Assembly: GCF_040645615.1 (NCBI RefSeq)
Contig: NZ_JBEYYO010000004.1
Location: 186,001-250,000, forward strand
Direction: 5' to 3'
DNA length: 64,000 nucleotides
From: Glycomyces sp040645615
GTDB lineage: Bacteria; Actinomycetota; Actinomycetes; Mycobacteriales; Micromonosporaceae
Under the pieces are notes generated by a model. It was not told the origin of the DNA. It ran no database searches and saw only the letters and a list, made by a program, of their open reading frames with translations. The position numbers were made by a program, and so were the translations under genes. Positions 8,081-17,581 of the stretch are shown here, in pieces (position 1 is the stretch's first letter; every line of letters starts with the position of its first letter).

Positions 8081-8836
8081 TCAGGTGGTTGCGGATTCGG
8101 TCGGATCCACGCCTTCCGTTGTCCCGGTCAACCAGCGGGCGAGGCGACTTTCGGCGGCGCGGCGGCGGTGGTCGGCGGTCGGTCGGGTGAGGCCGTGGTC
8201 GGCGGCGTAGGCGGTGAGGCGTTGGCCGTCGATGCGGGTGGCACCAATGAGGTCGGCTTCTTCGGTGGTGATGATCTCGTGGCGAACGGCGTCGGCGAGG
8301 ACGAAGTCCATGTGGCCGGCAGGGGCCGTGGGTGGGTGGGATTCGAAGGCGATCGAGACCAGACTCTTGGCGTACCGGTTGAGCTCGCGGGCGTAGTGGC
8401 GCGCGGCAATGTAGCCCTGCTGACACAGTCGCCTGGCGAGGTGGGGCTTGCCGGTGTCTGCTGCGGCGAGGCCTTTGGTGAATCCTTCGAGGCAACTGGC
8501 TTCGATATCAGCGTGTTCGGTCCAGGGTGGTGCGATCCATGAGACGCGCCGGGTGGCGTTGCGCAGTCCGGGGAGAGCGAGCCCGGCGCAGATGGTGACC
8601 CACAGCGGCTCGGTGCGGGCCTGTTCGACGAGATAGATCCAGACGGGATCGCTGGCGCGGTTGCTCGTTTCGCTAGGCCGGGTGTCGCCGGTCAGAAGGC
8701 TTCTGAGTTCGTCCAGGCCGACGGGGCGGTCGGGGAGACCTTCGAGGTCGGTGCCGGGGACGGTCAGGTGCGGGTCGCCCGCGTGGTGGTCGAAGGCGGC
8801 GGCGATGCGCTGCAGCGGTGTGGCGGTGGGTTGCAT
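8081..8836 (-). CDS. Hypothetical protein with possible HTH/sigma-like C-terminus
   Basis: This 251-aa protein starts at ATG 8836 with a GGAGCACC ribosome-binding site. It is helical throughout. Residues about 185-240 (ITTEEADLIGATRIDGQRL, then RRRAAESRLARWL) resemble a helix-turn-helix of sigma region-4 type, which would fit a regulator of the T4SS operon transcribed away from it. The rest is not recognised. It sits divergently upstream of the T4SS operon with a 490-bp spacer, a natural place for a transfer regulator. Confidence 0.45.
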   Translation of the reverse strand: MQPTATPLQRIAAAFDHHAGDPHLTVPGTDLEGLPDRPVGLDELRSLLTGDTRPSETSNRASDPVWIYLVEQARTEPLWVTICAGLALPGLRNATRRVSWIAPPWTEHADIEASCLEGFTKGLAAADTGKPHLARRLCQQGYIAARHYARELNRYAKSLVSIAFESHPPTAPAGHMDFVLADAVRHEIITTEEADLIGATRIDGQRLTAYAADHGLTRPTADHRRRAAESRLARWLTGTTEGVDPTESATT

Positions 8837-9327
8837 GGCGGTGCTCCTCGGTGCTGGAGCGGACGGTGTTGTCCGCTGTTCCTCCAGCTAGAACGCCCAC
8901 CCGAGGGTGTGTCCAACGCTGCGCCCACCCCAGGCGAGGGCCTCGCCTACCCCGATTCCCCACCCACGGCCGAGAGGGTGGGAGACACCCCAGGACCTCC
9001 ACGTGGAGGGTGCGCAACAGCTCGTTCCGGCCCACTCACTAGTCCTGCATGGGCCCGACCGGTTCGCAGCTCGGGGATGGGTCTGGGGTGGGCGCCCACC
9101 CATGCTCACCGGCCCCCATTCCAGGTCTTCCCACTCCGAGCCAGTCGTACGGAGTGCTGGCTCGGGTTCCCGTCGACGTGGGATGTGTTCCAGGCAGTCC
9201 TGTTCGCATCCGATCGTGAGGGAGGTGGTGTCTCACTGAGCACCGACCCCCGTCGTTGCGGAGCCCGGTCGGCCCGGTTTGACCCCCGGGTCGACCCCAC
9301 GCATCGATCCGCCATGGGGGTGCGGAC
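8837..9327. other. Large non-coding spacer before T4SS operon (candidate regulatory/transfer region)
   Basis: About 490 bases without a supported gene between the divergent 8836-8081 gene and the first T4SS gene. It holds several GCCCACCC-type words (about 8896-8937), a CCTCCACGTGGAGG palindrome (near 8997-9010) and a perfect 16-bp palindrome at 9086-9101. It is a plausible location of the T4SS promoter, operators or an origin of transfer; none of these roles can be proved from the sequence. Confidence 0.5.
9086..9101. repeat. Perfect 16-bp palindrome GGGTGGGCGCCCACCC
   Basis: An exact inverted repeat upstream of the T4SS operon. Nearly the same motif (TGGGTGGG, two bases, CCCACCCA) recurs at 19561-19578, beyond the other end of the operon. 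A dimeric regulator site is the simplest reading. Confidence 0.65.
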
Positions 9328-9681
9328 GTGGGAACGGCTCACCTATCGCAGCGGGCTCGGCTGGCCCGGTGGCTGCCGCCGATCGCGGCGGTGGCCGCGG
9401 GCGTCGTCGTCTTGGTGTTCGCGGTGCCTGACGCGGCCTGGGCGGACACCGAGGACATCATCCGGGTCCTCGACAACTTGCGGCTGTGGGTGGTGGGCAT
9501 CGCCGCGACGGTGGTCGCGGTCATGCTCACCATCGCGGGTTTGCGGTATCTGCTGTCGAGCGAGCCGGGCGAGACGGAGAAGGCGAAGTCGGCGTTGCGG
9601 GGCGCGGCGATCGGGTTCGCGATCGTGCTGCTCGCGATTCCGTTGGTCGAGATTCTGAAGGGGATCTTGACCTATGAGTAA
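9328..9681 (+). CDS. VirB2/TrbC-like pilin subunit of conjugative T4SS
   Basis: This 117-aa protein starts at GTG 9328. It has an N-terminal hydrophobic signal-like segment (about residues 17-36) ending in DAAWADTED, then two further hydrophobic helices (about 52-70 and 92-110) joined by SSEPGETEKAKSALRG. This two-helix mature form with a long leader, and the charged EKAK loop, is typical of actinobacterial VirB2/TrbC-like pilins. It is first in the T4SS operon. The product would sit in the membrane and form or seed the transfer channel or pilus. Confidence 0.75.
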   Translation: MGTAHLSQRARLARWLPPIAAVAAGVVVLVFAVPDAAWADTEDIIRVLDNLRLWVVGIAATVVAVMLTIAGLRYLLSSEPGETEKAKSALRGAAIGFAIVLLAIPLVEILKGILTYE

Positions 9682-9842
9682 GCGCAATGTCGTTCGCTAC
9701 GGGGCGTGCAACGGCCTGGTTGATGCCGCTGCAAGCAGCGGCCACATCGCTATTTCACTCGGAACTCTATCGCCGTATGAACGTCTTGTTCGGCGATGCC
9801 GCAGTGTTCCGGTGAATGGTGTCGCCTGGGTGGTGATCGGCT
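9682..9842. other. Short spacer between pilin and VirB6-like genes
   Basis: This 161-base gap is the only sizeable one in the T4SS operon. It begins with GTAAGCGCAATG just after the pilin stop and shows no strong hairpin. A vestigial small frame or differential-expression element is possible; nothing firm is seen. Confidence 0.4.
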
Positions 9843-11534
9843 ATGCCTGACTGGTTGGATGAAGCGCTTGATGGGCTTTTGGAATGGTTCCGGGAGCTTC
9901 TCGCTACGGTGCGGATCGGTGTGCGGGAGACGTTGACCAGGATCGAGTGGATCCACTTGGCGGATCTGTCCTGGGATGCCGGGGTGCCGTTGGCGGATGA
10001 GTTTCTGGTACTCGCCTACATCGGATATGCGCTGGTGATCGTCGTCGGCGGTTTCCTGGTCATGTCGCATGAGACGCTCCAGACCCGGTACACCATCCGG
10101 GAGATCGCTCCGCGTCTCGTTGTCGGCATGCTGCTGGCCGGTCTGTCGGCGGTGCTCGTACAGGAAGCCATGGACGCCACGAATGGGGTGGTCGACGGCT
10201 TCAGCAGCGTCTCGATCGAGGCCAATTCGACTGGGGTCGCTGAGCTTGAGCAGTTCCCGGAGGAATTGACCACCGACTGGTGGACAGACCAGATGTTCGA
10301 ATACGAGGATTGCACCGCGCGTGCAGCGGCGGGCGAACTCGACGACGGTGAGGTTTGCGAGGAGCCGAATCTGCTGGTGGAAATCCTGTGGATTATCGCC
10401 ACGATCATTTGCCTGTTGGTGCTGCTGTTCTGCGCGATCGTCCGGAACATCGCGTTCTTTTTCGTGGTCGTGTGCGCACCGATCGCTTTGGCCTGTCACG
10501 GACTCCCGGTGACCGAATGGGCCGCGCGCCTGTGGTGGCGGATGTTGGGCGCGTGCATGGCCTCGGCGATCGGCCAGGCCGCGCTGGTGTGGATATGGGT
10601 CAAGATGACCGACACCCGCTTTTGGGGGCGTCTCTTCCACTTGCACGTCACCGATTTGTACCTGCTGGTGATCGTGTGGATGATGTGGAAAGTCCACCAG
10701 CAGGCGTTCCTGATCGCCCGCGGCCGCCCGCTCTCGGTTCCCGGGTCGCGATTCCTCGGCGCGCTCGTGATGTCGAGAGTCTTGTACGGCAGCGGCCAGT
10801 CCAGGCCGCGCACGATCGCGGTCGGCGACAGTCCGTGGGGTCGCCGGATGGAGCCGCCGTGGCGCAGGCGCCGAGGTGGCGCGGACGCGGAGCAGGACCC
10901 GCCCGACCGGTTCCCCGATCTGCCGCCCGACCCTGAAGGGTTCGGTCCTTGGGCCGACTTTCGCACCGAAACCGATGCCCGGCGCGAACAGTCACCCGCG
11001 TCGAGCAGACCGGATTCGCCGCTGGGCGATGCGGCCCCGACTCGGGCTGCGGGGGGCGGGCCAGTGCGCGTCCACCCCGTCCGCTACTCCGATGGGGGCC
11101 ACCGGGCCGCACCTGAAGGCCCGCAGACGGGCGCGTCACCGGACTCGCCGCTCAGTGACGCCGGCCCCGATCCGACACGCGAGGCAGTGCCGATCGCCGG
11201 GATCCCGAACGGGATGCTGCTGCGCGTGCGCGACCCCGAAGCCGTCCCGGCCGTGCGCGTGCGCACCGACGAGGTCGTGCCCTTGGCCGAGCGGCGCACC
11301 GAGGCGACCGGTGCCAATCGCGAACGCGAGGCCGACGCGATGGCTGCCGCCGACCGTGCCCAGGCCCAAGCACTGCAGGAGCAGGCCGAACTGCGCCAGC
11401 GGGCACAAGCGGCGATGCGACGCATGGCTGACGCAGGTGGCGAGGCGGATGTTCACGACGTCCCTGCCGCCCGCGAAGAGCACGCGTTCCCGCCGCCGCG
11501 ACCGAACCCGCGGCCCGAAGGCGGTGAGCGGTGA
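9843..11534 (+). CDS. VirB6/TrbL-like polytopic T4SS membrane protein
   Basis: This 563-aa protein starts at ATG 9843. The N-terminal 310 residues hold about six hydrophobic segments (for example around 58-78, 92-112, 180-200, 203-222, 240-255, 275-290), interrupted by an acidic extracytoplasmic region (about 120-175). The C-terminal 250 residues are hydrophilic, Pro/Arg/Ala-rich and low-complexity. This matches the VirB6/TrbL/TcpH-like channel component of Gram-positive T4SS. It overlaps the next gene by 4 nt (GTGA). Confidence 0.75.
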   Translation: MPDWLDEALDGLLEWFRELLATVRIGVRETLTRIEWIHLADLSWDAGVPLADEFLVLAYIGYALVIVVGGFLVMSHETLQTRYTIREIAPRLVVGMLLAGLSAVLVQEAMDATNGVVDGFSSVSIEANSTGVAELEQFPEELTTDWWTDQMFEYEDCTARAAAGELDDGEVCEEPNLLVEILWIIATIICLLVLLFCAIVRNIAFFFVVVCAPIALACHGLPVTEWAARLWWRMLGACMASAIGQAALVWIWVKMTDTRFWGRLFHLHVTDLYLLVIVWMMWKVHQQAFLIARGRPLSVPGSRFLGALVMSRVLYGSGQSRPRTIAVGDSPWGRRMEPPWRRRRGGADAEQDPPDRFPDLPPDPEGFGPWADFRTETDARREQSPASSRPDSPLGDAAPTRAAGGGPVRVHPVRYSDGGHRAAPEGPQTGASPDSPLSDAGPDPTREAVPIAGIPNGMLLRVRDPEAVPAVRVRTDEVVPLAERRTEATGANREREADAMAAADRAQAQALQEQAELRQRAQAAMRRMADAGGEADVHDVPAAREEHAFPPPRPNPRPEGGER

Positions 11535-12412
11535 TGGATCGCGGCGTCTACGTCCCGGCTGACCTCGACCTGCCCGACAAGCTGCTGTTCAGCCTCACGG
11601 CCCGCCAGGTCGCCGTGATCGCGCCTGCGGCACTGGGGTTGTGGTGGCTGTGGCAGTCCCTGGCCGGTCAGGTCCACCCGATGTGGCTGGTGCTGGTGTC
11701 CGCGCCGATCGCCGTCGCCACTTTCGCGCTCACCGTGGCGCGCAAGGATGGTACGAGTCTCGACCGGCTCGTGTGGGCGGTCCTACGGTCGCCACGGACC
11801 CCGCTCGCTGCCGGTGGCGCCGACCGCGACGCCGTCCGCTCGGTGGCGAAGGTGACCGGGCATGAGCGCCGCTCGCGCGTGCGCCCGGTCCCTGCCCCGG
11901 TCGGCGGCGTCAGCGATGGCGGCGTGCTCGATCTCGGCCCGGCCGGGAAAGCGATCGCGCTCGCGTGCGGGACGGTCAACTTCGATCTGTGCTCGGCGGC
12001 CGAGCAGGCCGCGCTCTGCGCGGCGTTCGGGCGGCTCCTCCACGGCGTCGAAGGTCACCTGCAGGTGTGCCTGACCCACCGCCCGGTCGACCTGACTGCC
12101 TATCTCGCTGGCCTCGATGCTCGCGCCGCATCCCTCGGCGACGGTGCGCTGCGAGCCGCGGCGCAGGCGCACCGCGCCTGGCTCGCCCACTTCACTGCCG
12201 GACCGGGGCTGCTCGCCCGCGAGGTCACCGTCGTGGTCACCGGAGCTGACGCCGAAGCGGCGACGCACGCGTCGGCCCAGGTGGAAGCGTGCTGCGCGCA
12301 GATCGGCATCGACGCGACCCGCCTGGATCGCTCGCAGCTCTCCGAACGGATCCGGTTCGCCCTCGACCCGTTCGGCACCGCGACGGCGGCGTTCGGGAGC
12401 TGGTCGCGATGA
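11531..12412 (+). CDS. PrgI/VirB3-like T4SS protein with C-terminal soluble domain
   Basis: This 293-aa protein starts at GTG 11531 or ATG 11534. Residues 1-80 follow the PrgI/SCO6880-type pattern: a short polar N-terminus (VPADLDLPDKLLFSLTARQ), then two adjacent hydrophobic helices (about 27-46 and 50-68). The remaining 200 residues are soluble, with a Cys-containing Ala-rich core. In related systems this domain pairs with the VirB4 ATPase encoded next. It overlaps that gene by 4 nt (ATGA). Confidence 0.72.
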   Translation: MMDRGVYVPADLDLPDKLLFSLTARQVAVIAPAALGLWWLWQSLAGQVHPMWLVLVSAPIAVATFALTVARKDGTSLDRLVWAVLRSPRTPLAAGGADRDAVRSVAKVTGHERRSRVRPVPAPVGGVSDGGVLDLGPAGKAIALACGTVNFDLCSAAEQAALCAAFGRLLHGVEGHLQVCLTHRPVDLTAYLAGLDARAASLGDGALRAAAQAHRAWLAHFTAGPGLLAREVTVVVTGADAEAATHASAQVEACCAQIGIDATRLDRSQLSERIRFALDPFGTATAAFGSWSR

Positions 12413-14163
12413 ACCGCTTGTCGAAGGCGATCGGCGCACGCCTCACCCGCCGGGCAGCACCGCTGGAGGCCGACCTGTGGCCCGATACCACCACCGTGGA
12501 GCTGCGGCGGCTGCGCACCGGCGACTCCTGGACCGCCGTGCTGCTCGTGACCGGATACCCCGCGACCCTGCCGTGGGGATGGGCGGGCAGCCTCGCCGTT
12601 CCCGGTGCCCGCGTCGATGTCACCGTGCACCTCGACGGCGTCCCGGCCGCTGTGGCCGCACTGCAGTTGCAACGCCGCCGGGCCCGCCTGGAGTCCCAGC
12701 GCCGCTATCAATCGGTGCGCGGGCGGCTCGACGATCCCGCCGTGGAAGCGGCGGCGGCCGACGCCGCCGACCTGGCCGCGCAAGTCGCCCGCGGGCACGC
12801 CCAGCTGCACCGCCAAGCCGTCTACCTGACCGTCCACGCCCCCTCACCGGACGCCCTGGAGCTGGTGTGCGCGAAGGTGCGCTCGCGTGCGGCCGCGGCG
12901 ATGATCGACGTCCGGCCCGCCACCGCGAGGCAACTGCCCGGCGCGATCGCGACCGCACCGTTCGGGATCGACCCGCTCGCCGCCCGCCGCACCGTCGACA
13001 CCGCTGCTGCTGCCGCGTCGTTCCCGTTCGCCTCACCCGACCTCGCCGGGCCCGTCCCCGACACCGCCGTCCTGTACGGCTCGAATCTGTACTCCGGAGC
13101 ACCGGTCCTGTGGGACCGGTGGGCCTCGCTCGACAACCACAACAGCGTGGTGATCGCCCGCTCCGGGGCCGGCAAAAGCTACCTCACGAAGACCACGATC
13201 CTGCGCGAGCTCTACCAGGGCGTGCGCGTGGTCGTCATCGACCCCGAATCCGAATACCTCGCCCTCGCCGACCACGTCGGCGGCACCGTCCACCGGCCCG
13301 GAGCCCCCGGGGCCCGCCTGGACCCCCTCGCCATGCCCGACACCGGCGAGGCCGACGAGTTCGCTCGCCGCCGCCTGTTCATCGGCACCGTCATCGAGAC
13401 CCTGCTCGGCGAGCGACTCTCCGGTACCGAAGCCGCCGTGCTGCAACGCGCGGTCGCCGCCTGCTACGAAGCCACCGGGATCAGCGACGACCCCGCCACC
13501 TGGCACCGCCCGGCACCCGCCCTCGCCGACGTCGCCGCCACCCTCGCCACCGACCCGGCCGGGGCCGACCTCGCCGCCCGCATCGCCCCCTGGACCGGAC
13601 CCGGTTCGCTCTTCGATACCTCCGATGCCCGATTTGCGACTGACGGAGCGCTCTCCTCTCTTTCCCCACTAGAAGTCTGGGATCTCGCAGCGGTCCCGCC
13701 CGAGCTGGCCCCGGTGGTCACGCTTCTGGTCCTCGACCAGATCTGGCGCAGCCTCACCCCCGGCGGGCCGCGCACGCTGGTCGTCGTCGATGAGGCATGG
13801 CTGATGCTGCGCACCGGCCAAGGCGCCCAATGGCTCTCACGGCTCGCGAAGTCCGCAAGAAAACGGAACTGCGGGCTGGCGGTCGTCACCCAGGACGCCG
13901 AGGACGTCACCGGGTCCGAGCTGGGGCGCACCGTCATCCACAACGCCGCCACGCAGATCCTCATGCGCCAAGCCGCGCAAGCGATCGACGGCATCGCCGA
14001 AGCATTCAAACTCACCGCGGCCGAAGCGGCGTTCATCGGCGCGGCCCGCCTCGGCGAAGGACTCCTCCTCGGCGGCGGCGCGCACGTCGCCTTCCGCGCC
14101 ATCGCCAGCCCCGCCGAGCACCGACTCGCCCTCACCGGCCTGTCAGCGGGGAGCCGGTCATGA
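12409..14163 (+). CDS. VirB4-like conjugation ATPase
   Basis: This 584-aa protein starts at ATG 12409, chosen because it overlaps the preceding stop by 4 nt. The N-terminal 230 residues form the VirB4-type non-catalytic domain; the Walker A motif ARSGAGKS lies near residue 250, and Walker B TLVVVDEAWLM near residue 457. Further downstream are QWLSRLAKSARKRNCG and VTQDAEDV, both characteristic of VirB4/TraC family ATPases. It energises assembly of, and transfer through, the T4SS at the inner face of the membrane. Confidence 0.92.
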   Translation: MNRLSKAIGARLTRRAAPLEADLWPDTTTVELRRLRTGDSWTAVLLVTGYPATLPWGWAGSLAVPGARVDVTVHLDGVPAAVAALQLQRRRARLESQRRYQSVRGRLDDPAVEAAAADAADLAAQVARGHAQLHRQAVYLTVHAPSPDALELVCAKVRSRAAAAMIDVRPATARQLPGAIATAPFGIDPLAARRTVDTAAAAASFPFASPDLAGPVPDTAVLYGSNLYSGAPVLWDRWASLDNHNSVVIARSGAGKSYLTKTTILRELYQGVRVVVIDPESEYLALADHVGGTVHRPGAPGARLDPLAMPDTGEADEFARRRLFIGTVIETLLGERLSGTEAAVLQRAVAACYEATGISDDPATWHRPAPALADVAATLATDPAGADLAARIAPWTGPGSLFDTSDARFATDGALSSLSPLEVWDLAAVPPELAPVVTLLVLDQIWRSLTPGGPRTLVVVDEAWLMLRTGQGAQWLSRLAKSARKRNCGLAVVTQDAEDVTGSELGRTVIHNAATQILMRQAAQAIDGIAEAFKLTAAEAAFIGAARLGEGLLLGGGAHVAFRAIASPAEHRLALTGLSAGSRS

Positions 14164-15215
14164 AGCGGCTCATCGCCATCGGCGCGGTCCTAACGGTGGT
14201 CATGGGCGGGAGCGCGCTGCTCATGGTCGGCGCGGCCGACCAGCATAGGCGGCACTTCGCGATCGGCACCGGCAGCGACTGCGCCCTCACCGACGCCGAC
14301 CTCGAGGCCGTCGCCGCATCGCTCGGGTCGGGCTTCGGGACAACCCAGGCCGCGCACGCGATCACCATCTACCAGACCGCCGCCGACCGCGACCTGCCCG
14401 AGCAGGCTGCTGTCGTCGCGCTCGCGACCGCGATGCAGGAAAGCACGATCAGGGTGCTCGCCAACCCCGCCGTCCCCGAGTCCTACGACTATGACCACGA
14501 CGGCGAAGGCGTCGACCACGACTCGATCGGGATCTTCCAGCAGCGCCCGCACTGGGGGCCGGTCGCGACCCTCATGGACCCCGCCAGATCAGCCGGGCTG
14601 TTCTACGACGCCCTCGTCGAAGTCGGGGGCTGGGAAAGCCTGCCGGTCACCGTCGCCGCCCAGCGAGTCCAGGTCTCGGCGTTCCCCGACGCCTACGCCG
14701 ACGACGAACCAGGGGCGCGCGCCGCCGTCGCGACGATCCGCGAAGTCCTCGCCTGCGAGTGGACCCACCCCGTCGCCGGTCATCCGATCAACTCCGGCTG
14801 GCGTACCGCCGAGCGGCCCCAGCACAACGGCGTCGACCTCGCCGCGCCGCGCGGCACCGCGATCCTCGCCGCCTCTGGCGGCGACGTTGTCACCGTGGTG
14901 TGCAACGCCCGCACACCAGCAGGCCGCCCCTACACCTGCGACATCGACGGCTCACCCGAGATCTTCGGCTGCGGATGGTACGTCGAGATCGCCCACGCCG
15001 AGAACCTCCTGACCCGCTACTGCCATCTGGGCTCTCGACCCGAAGTCACCGTCGGCGACACCGTCGCCGCCGGCGACCTCCTCGGCTACGTCGGCTCCTC
15101 CGGCCGCTCCTCCGGCCCCCACCTTCACCTGGAGGTTCATCGCTCACACAACCCGAACTTCGACACCGCATTGTCCCCAGTGGACTTCTTTGCTTCCAAG
15201 GAGGTCGAGCTGTGA
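14160..15215 (+). CDS. Bifunctional T4SS cell-wall hydrolase (lysozyme-like + M23 peptidase)
   Basis: This 351-aa protein starts at ATG 14160 (4-nt overlap). It has an N-terminal membrane anchor or signal (about residues 4-24). A lysozyme/transglycosylase-like domain follows (about 60-190; AVVALATAMQESTI with the candidate Glu, and DSIGIFQQRP). The C-terminal M23/LytM endopeptidase domain (about 210-340) has HNGVDLAAPRGT and SGPHLHLEVH, which supply the zinc-binding His and Asp. It opens peptidoglycan for the transfer apparatus, the Gram-positive counterpart of VirB1. Confidence 0.92.
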   Translation: MKRLIAIGAVLTVVMGGSALLMVGAADQHRRHFAIGTGSDCALTDADLEAVAASLGSGFGTTQAAHAITIYQTAADRDLPEQAAVVALATAMQESTIRVLANPAVPESYDYDHDGEGVDHDSIGIFQQRPHWGPVATLMDPARSAGLFYDALVEVGGWESLPVTVAAQRVQVSAFPDAYADDEPGARAAVATIREVLACEWTHPVAGHPINSGWRTAERPQHNGVDLAAPRGTAILAASGGDVVTVVCNARTPAGRPYTCDIDGSPEIFGCGWYVEIAHAENLLTRYCHLGSRPEVTVGDTVAAGDLLGYVGSSGRSSGPHLHLEVHRSHNPNFDTALSPVDFFASKEVEL

Positions 15216-17581
15216 ATCCAGCGGATCTGCTTGCGGACCTGGAGATCCCGGTCGGCCTCCTTGCCTCGGCCGCAGTGCTCGCGGTCGCGATCGTCCTCGC
15301 GCTCGCCATCAGTCGCGCTGCCGCGCATCGTGCCTCGGCGGCCCAGTGGCGCGATGGCAGCCGGTATGTCGTGATCGAGGCTCCACCCGAGGTCGACCCC
15401 AAGAGCGCGGTGCGGGCCTGGAACCACTTGCTGGCGATCAAGCACGGCCGGTGGCGTCGCTGGTGGTCGGGGCAGCCTGCGGTCATTTGGGAGTACCAGT
15501 TCACCGGCTCGCGTCTTGAGGTCCGCATCTGGGTGCCTGGGGGCGTGGCGACGAGCCTGGTCACACATGCGCTCGACGCCGCCTGGCCCGGGGCCACCTA
15601 CACCGTCACCGACGCCGAACCCCCACTCCCCGAGAGCGAATCGATCACCGTTGAGGGCGGCGTGTTCCGTCCCGCCCGCAATACGACCGGGTTGCCGCTG
15701 GTGGCCGACGAGGGAGCCGGTGAGGTTCTTCGCGGACTTGTCGCCGCCGGGGTGAGTACTCGATCGACGGATACGGCACTCGTGCAGATCGTCGCCCGCC
15801 CGACCTCAAGCCGGGCACTCCGTCAAGCCGCGAAGACGGCCGCCGGGCCCAAGTCCGGCGGGTCATTCGCCGGGCAACTCCTAGATGTGGTCACTCCCGG
15901 CGTGGGCCGCCACCGCCCCACCGGGCATCGCCTAGCCGAGCCGGTATGGGTCACCGCGCACCGTAGAAACGTCGCCGAGCGCCTTGCGACGGGTGCGTTG
16001 TGGCAGATGCAGGTCCGCTACGCCGTCGCCACGACGGCTGGAAAAGCCGTCGCCGTCGCGCGGGCACGGGACATTGCGGCCGGGACCGCCGCTGTCCTCG
16101 GCGGGGCTTGGAGACGTAAACGCGCAGCGCGCATCGCCGCCTCGGTGAACACGTGGCAGGCCGGTGCCGGGGCCTTGGTCAGCGCCACCGAGCTCGCCGT
16201 GGCCGCACATGTCCCAGCCGACGAGGTCATACCCGCGCTCGCCCGCGCCGGTGCCCGCCCCGTCGCCCCCGTGGCCGCGCTACTGGGAGGCGGTCGTGGC
16301 GTCAAGACCCTCGGGGTCGCTTCCGGCGGGCAGCGCATCGGGCTTGGTGTCGTCGACGGCCGCCAGCACACGCATCTCATCGGCTCGACCGGCTCGGGCA
16401 AGAGCACGTTGCTGCTGAACATGATGCTCGCCGACATTCGCGACAGGCGGAGCGTGGTGTTGATCGATCCTAAGGGCGACTTGGTGAACGACCTGCTCGA
16501 CCGGCTCGACCCGGCCGAGACGTCCGGACGCTTGGTCCTGATCGACCCCGACCGACCGATGGCGCTGCGCCCGGGTCTGCCGCCGATCGCGCCCGACGCC
16601 GACCCGGAAGTCGCCATCGATCACCTGGTGGGGATCTGCCGTCGCCTCTGGGAGCGCCACTGGGGTCCCCGGGCGAACGACATTCTGCAGCAGAGCCTGC
16701 GCACCCAGATTTACCTGCGCGACCGCGCTATTGAGGCCCGCACCGGCGATGAGCGTAAGGAGATGGCCGACCTCGCTGGGCTCACCGCGCTACCGGTGCT
16801 CTTGACCAACCGGATGCTGCGCTCGCGCTATACCGTCGACATCGAGGATCCGAACTTGCGCGAGTTCTGGACTTGGTTCGACGCGCTGCCCCAGTCGACC
16901 TCAGCCCCCGCAGTCGGCCCGGTTCTGGCGCGGCTCCGCTCAGTCCTCGGGCGGGCGTTCGTGCGCGAGACCATCGGCGCGCCCGCCCTAGGGGCCAGCA
17001 TCGACTTGACCACCGCGCTCGACAATGGCGGCATCATCCTCGCCCGGCTCCCCAAGGGCACACTCGGGGAGGATACCGCCCGGCTCATGGGGAGCCTGCT
17101 CATCGCCCGGGTCTGGCAGACCGTCCTCGCCCGCCAAGGCGTCCGCGAGGAGCGCCGGAAGGACTGTGTGTTGTACGCCGACGAGGCGCAGAACTTCATG
17201 GCCTTCGCCGAGACCGTGGGCGATGTCCTCGCCGAGGCCCGTGGCCTGCACCTGGGCACCGTCCTGGCTCACCAGCACCTCGGCCAGCTCGACCGGAACC
17301 TGGAGATGGCGATCTCGGCGAACTGCCGCAACAAAGTGTTCTTCACAGTCTCTCCCGAGGACGCTCACCGGCTCGCCAACCACACCGCCCCGAACCTGTC
17401 CGAGCACGACTTGACCCATCTCGGTGCGTATACCGCTGCGGCCCGGCTGGTCGCCGCTGGTGTCGAACAACCCGCCTGCACCCTCACCACGCTCCCGGCC
17501 CCCGATCCGTTCGGGCAGGCCGAAACCGTCGCTGCAGGAGCCGACCGCTTCCCAGCCTTCCGGTACCGGAGTCCAGCATGA
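15212..17581 (+). CDS. VirD4/TraG-like type IV coupling protein
   Basis: This 789-aa protein starts at GTG 15212, overlapping the preceding stop. One hydrophobic segment lies near residues 10-33. The P-loop HLIGSTGSGKST is near residue 393, a conserved SVVLIDPKGDLV stretch follows, and the Walker B-like YADEAQNFMAF is near residue 656. The stretch after it (HQHLGQL, then ISANCRNKVFF) is typical of TraM-recognition/TraD_C regions. The protein would recruit the relaxase-DNA complex and pump DNA through the T4SS. It overlaps the replication-relaxation gene by 4 nt. Confidence 0.92.
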   Translation: MNPADLLADLEIPVGLLASAAVLAVAIVLALAISRAAAHRASAAQWRDGSRYVVIEAPPEVDPKSAVRAWNHLLAIKHGRWRRWWSGQPAVIWEYQFTGSRLEVRIWVPGGVATSLVTHALDAAWPGATYTVTDAEPPLPESESITVEGGVFRPARNTTGLPLVADEGAGEVLRGLVAAGVSTRSTDTALVQIVARPTSSRALRQAAKTAAGPKSGGSFAGQLLDVVTPGVGRHRPTGHRLAEPVWVTAHRRNVAERLATGALWQMQVRYAVATTAGKAVAVARARDIAAGTAAVLGGAWRRKRAARIAASVNTWQAGAGALVSATELAVAAHVPADEVIPALARAGARPVAPVAALLGGGRGVKTLGVASGGQRIGLGVVDGRQHTHLIGSTGSGKSTLLLNMMLADIRDRRSVVLIDPKGDLVNDLLDRLDPAETSGRLVLIDPDRPMALRPGLPPIAPDADPEVAIDHLVGICRRLWERHWGPRANDILQQSLRTQIYLRDRAIEARTGDERKEMADLAGLTALPVLLTNRMLRSRYTVDIEDPNLREFWTWFDALPQSTSAPAVGPVLARLRSVLGRAFVRETIGAPALGASIDLTTALDNGGIILARLPKGTLGEDTARLMGSLLIARVWQTVLARQGVREERRKDCVLYADEAQNFMAFAETVGDVLAEARGLHLGTVLAHQHLGQLDRNLEMAISANCRNKVFFTVSPEDAHRLANHTAPNLSEHDLTHLGAYTAAARLVAAGVEQPACTLTTLPAPDPFGQAETVAAGADRFPAFRYRSPA

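Noticed and set aside
9750..10697. A 315-codon minus-strand frame opposite the VirB6-like gene
   Set aside because: The plus strand has a clear polytopic membrane protein with operon overlaps; the minus frame is polar and histidine/glutamine-rich with no domain.
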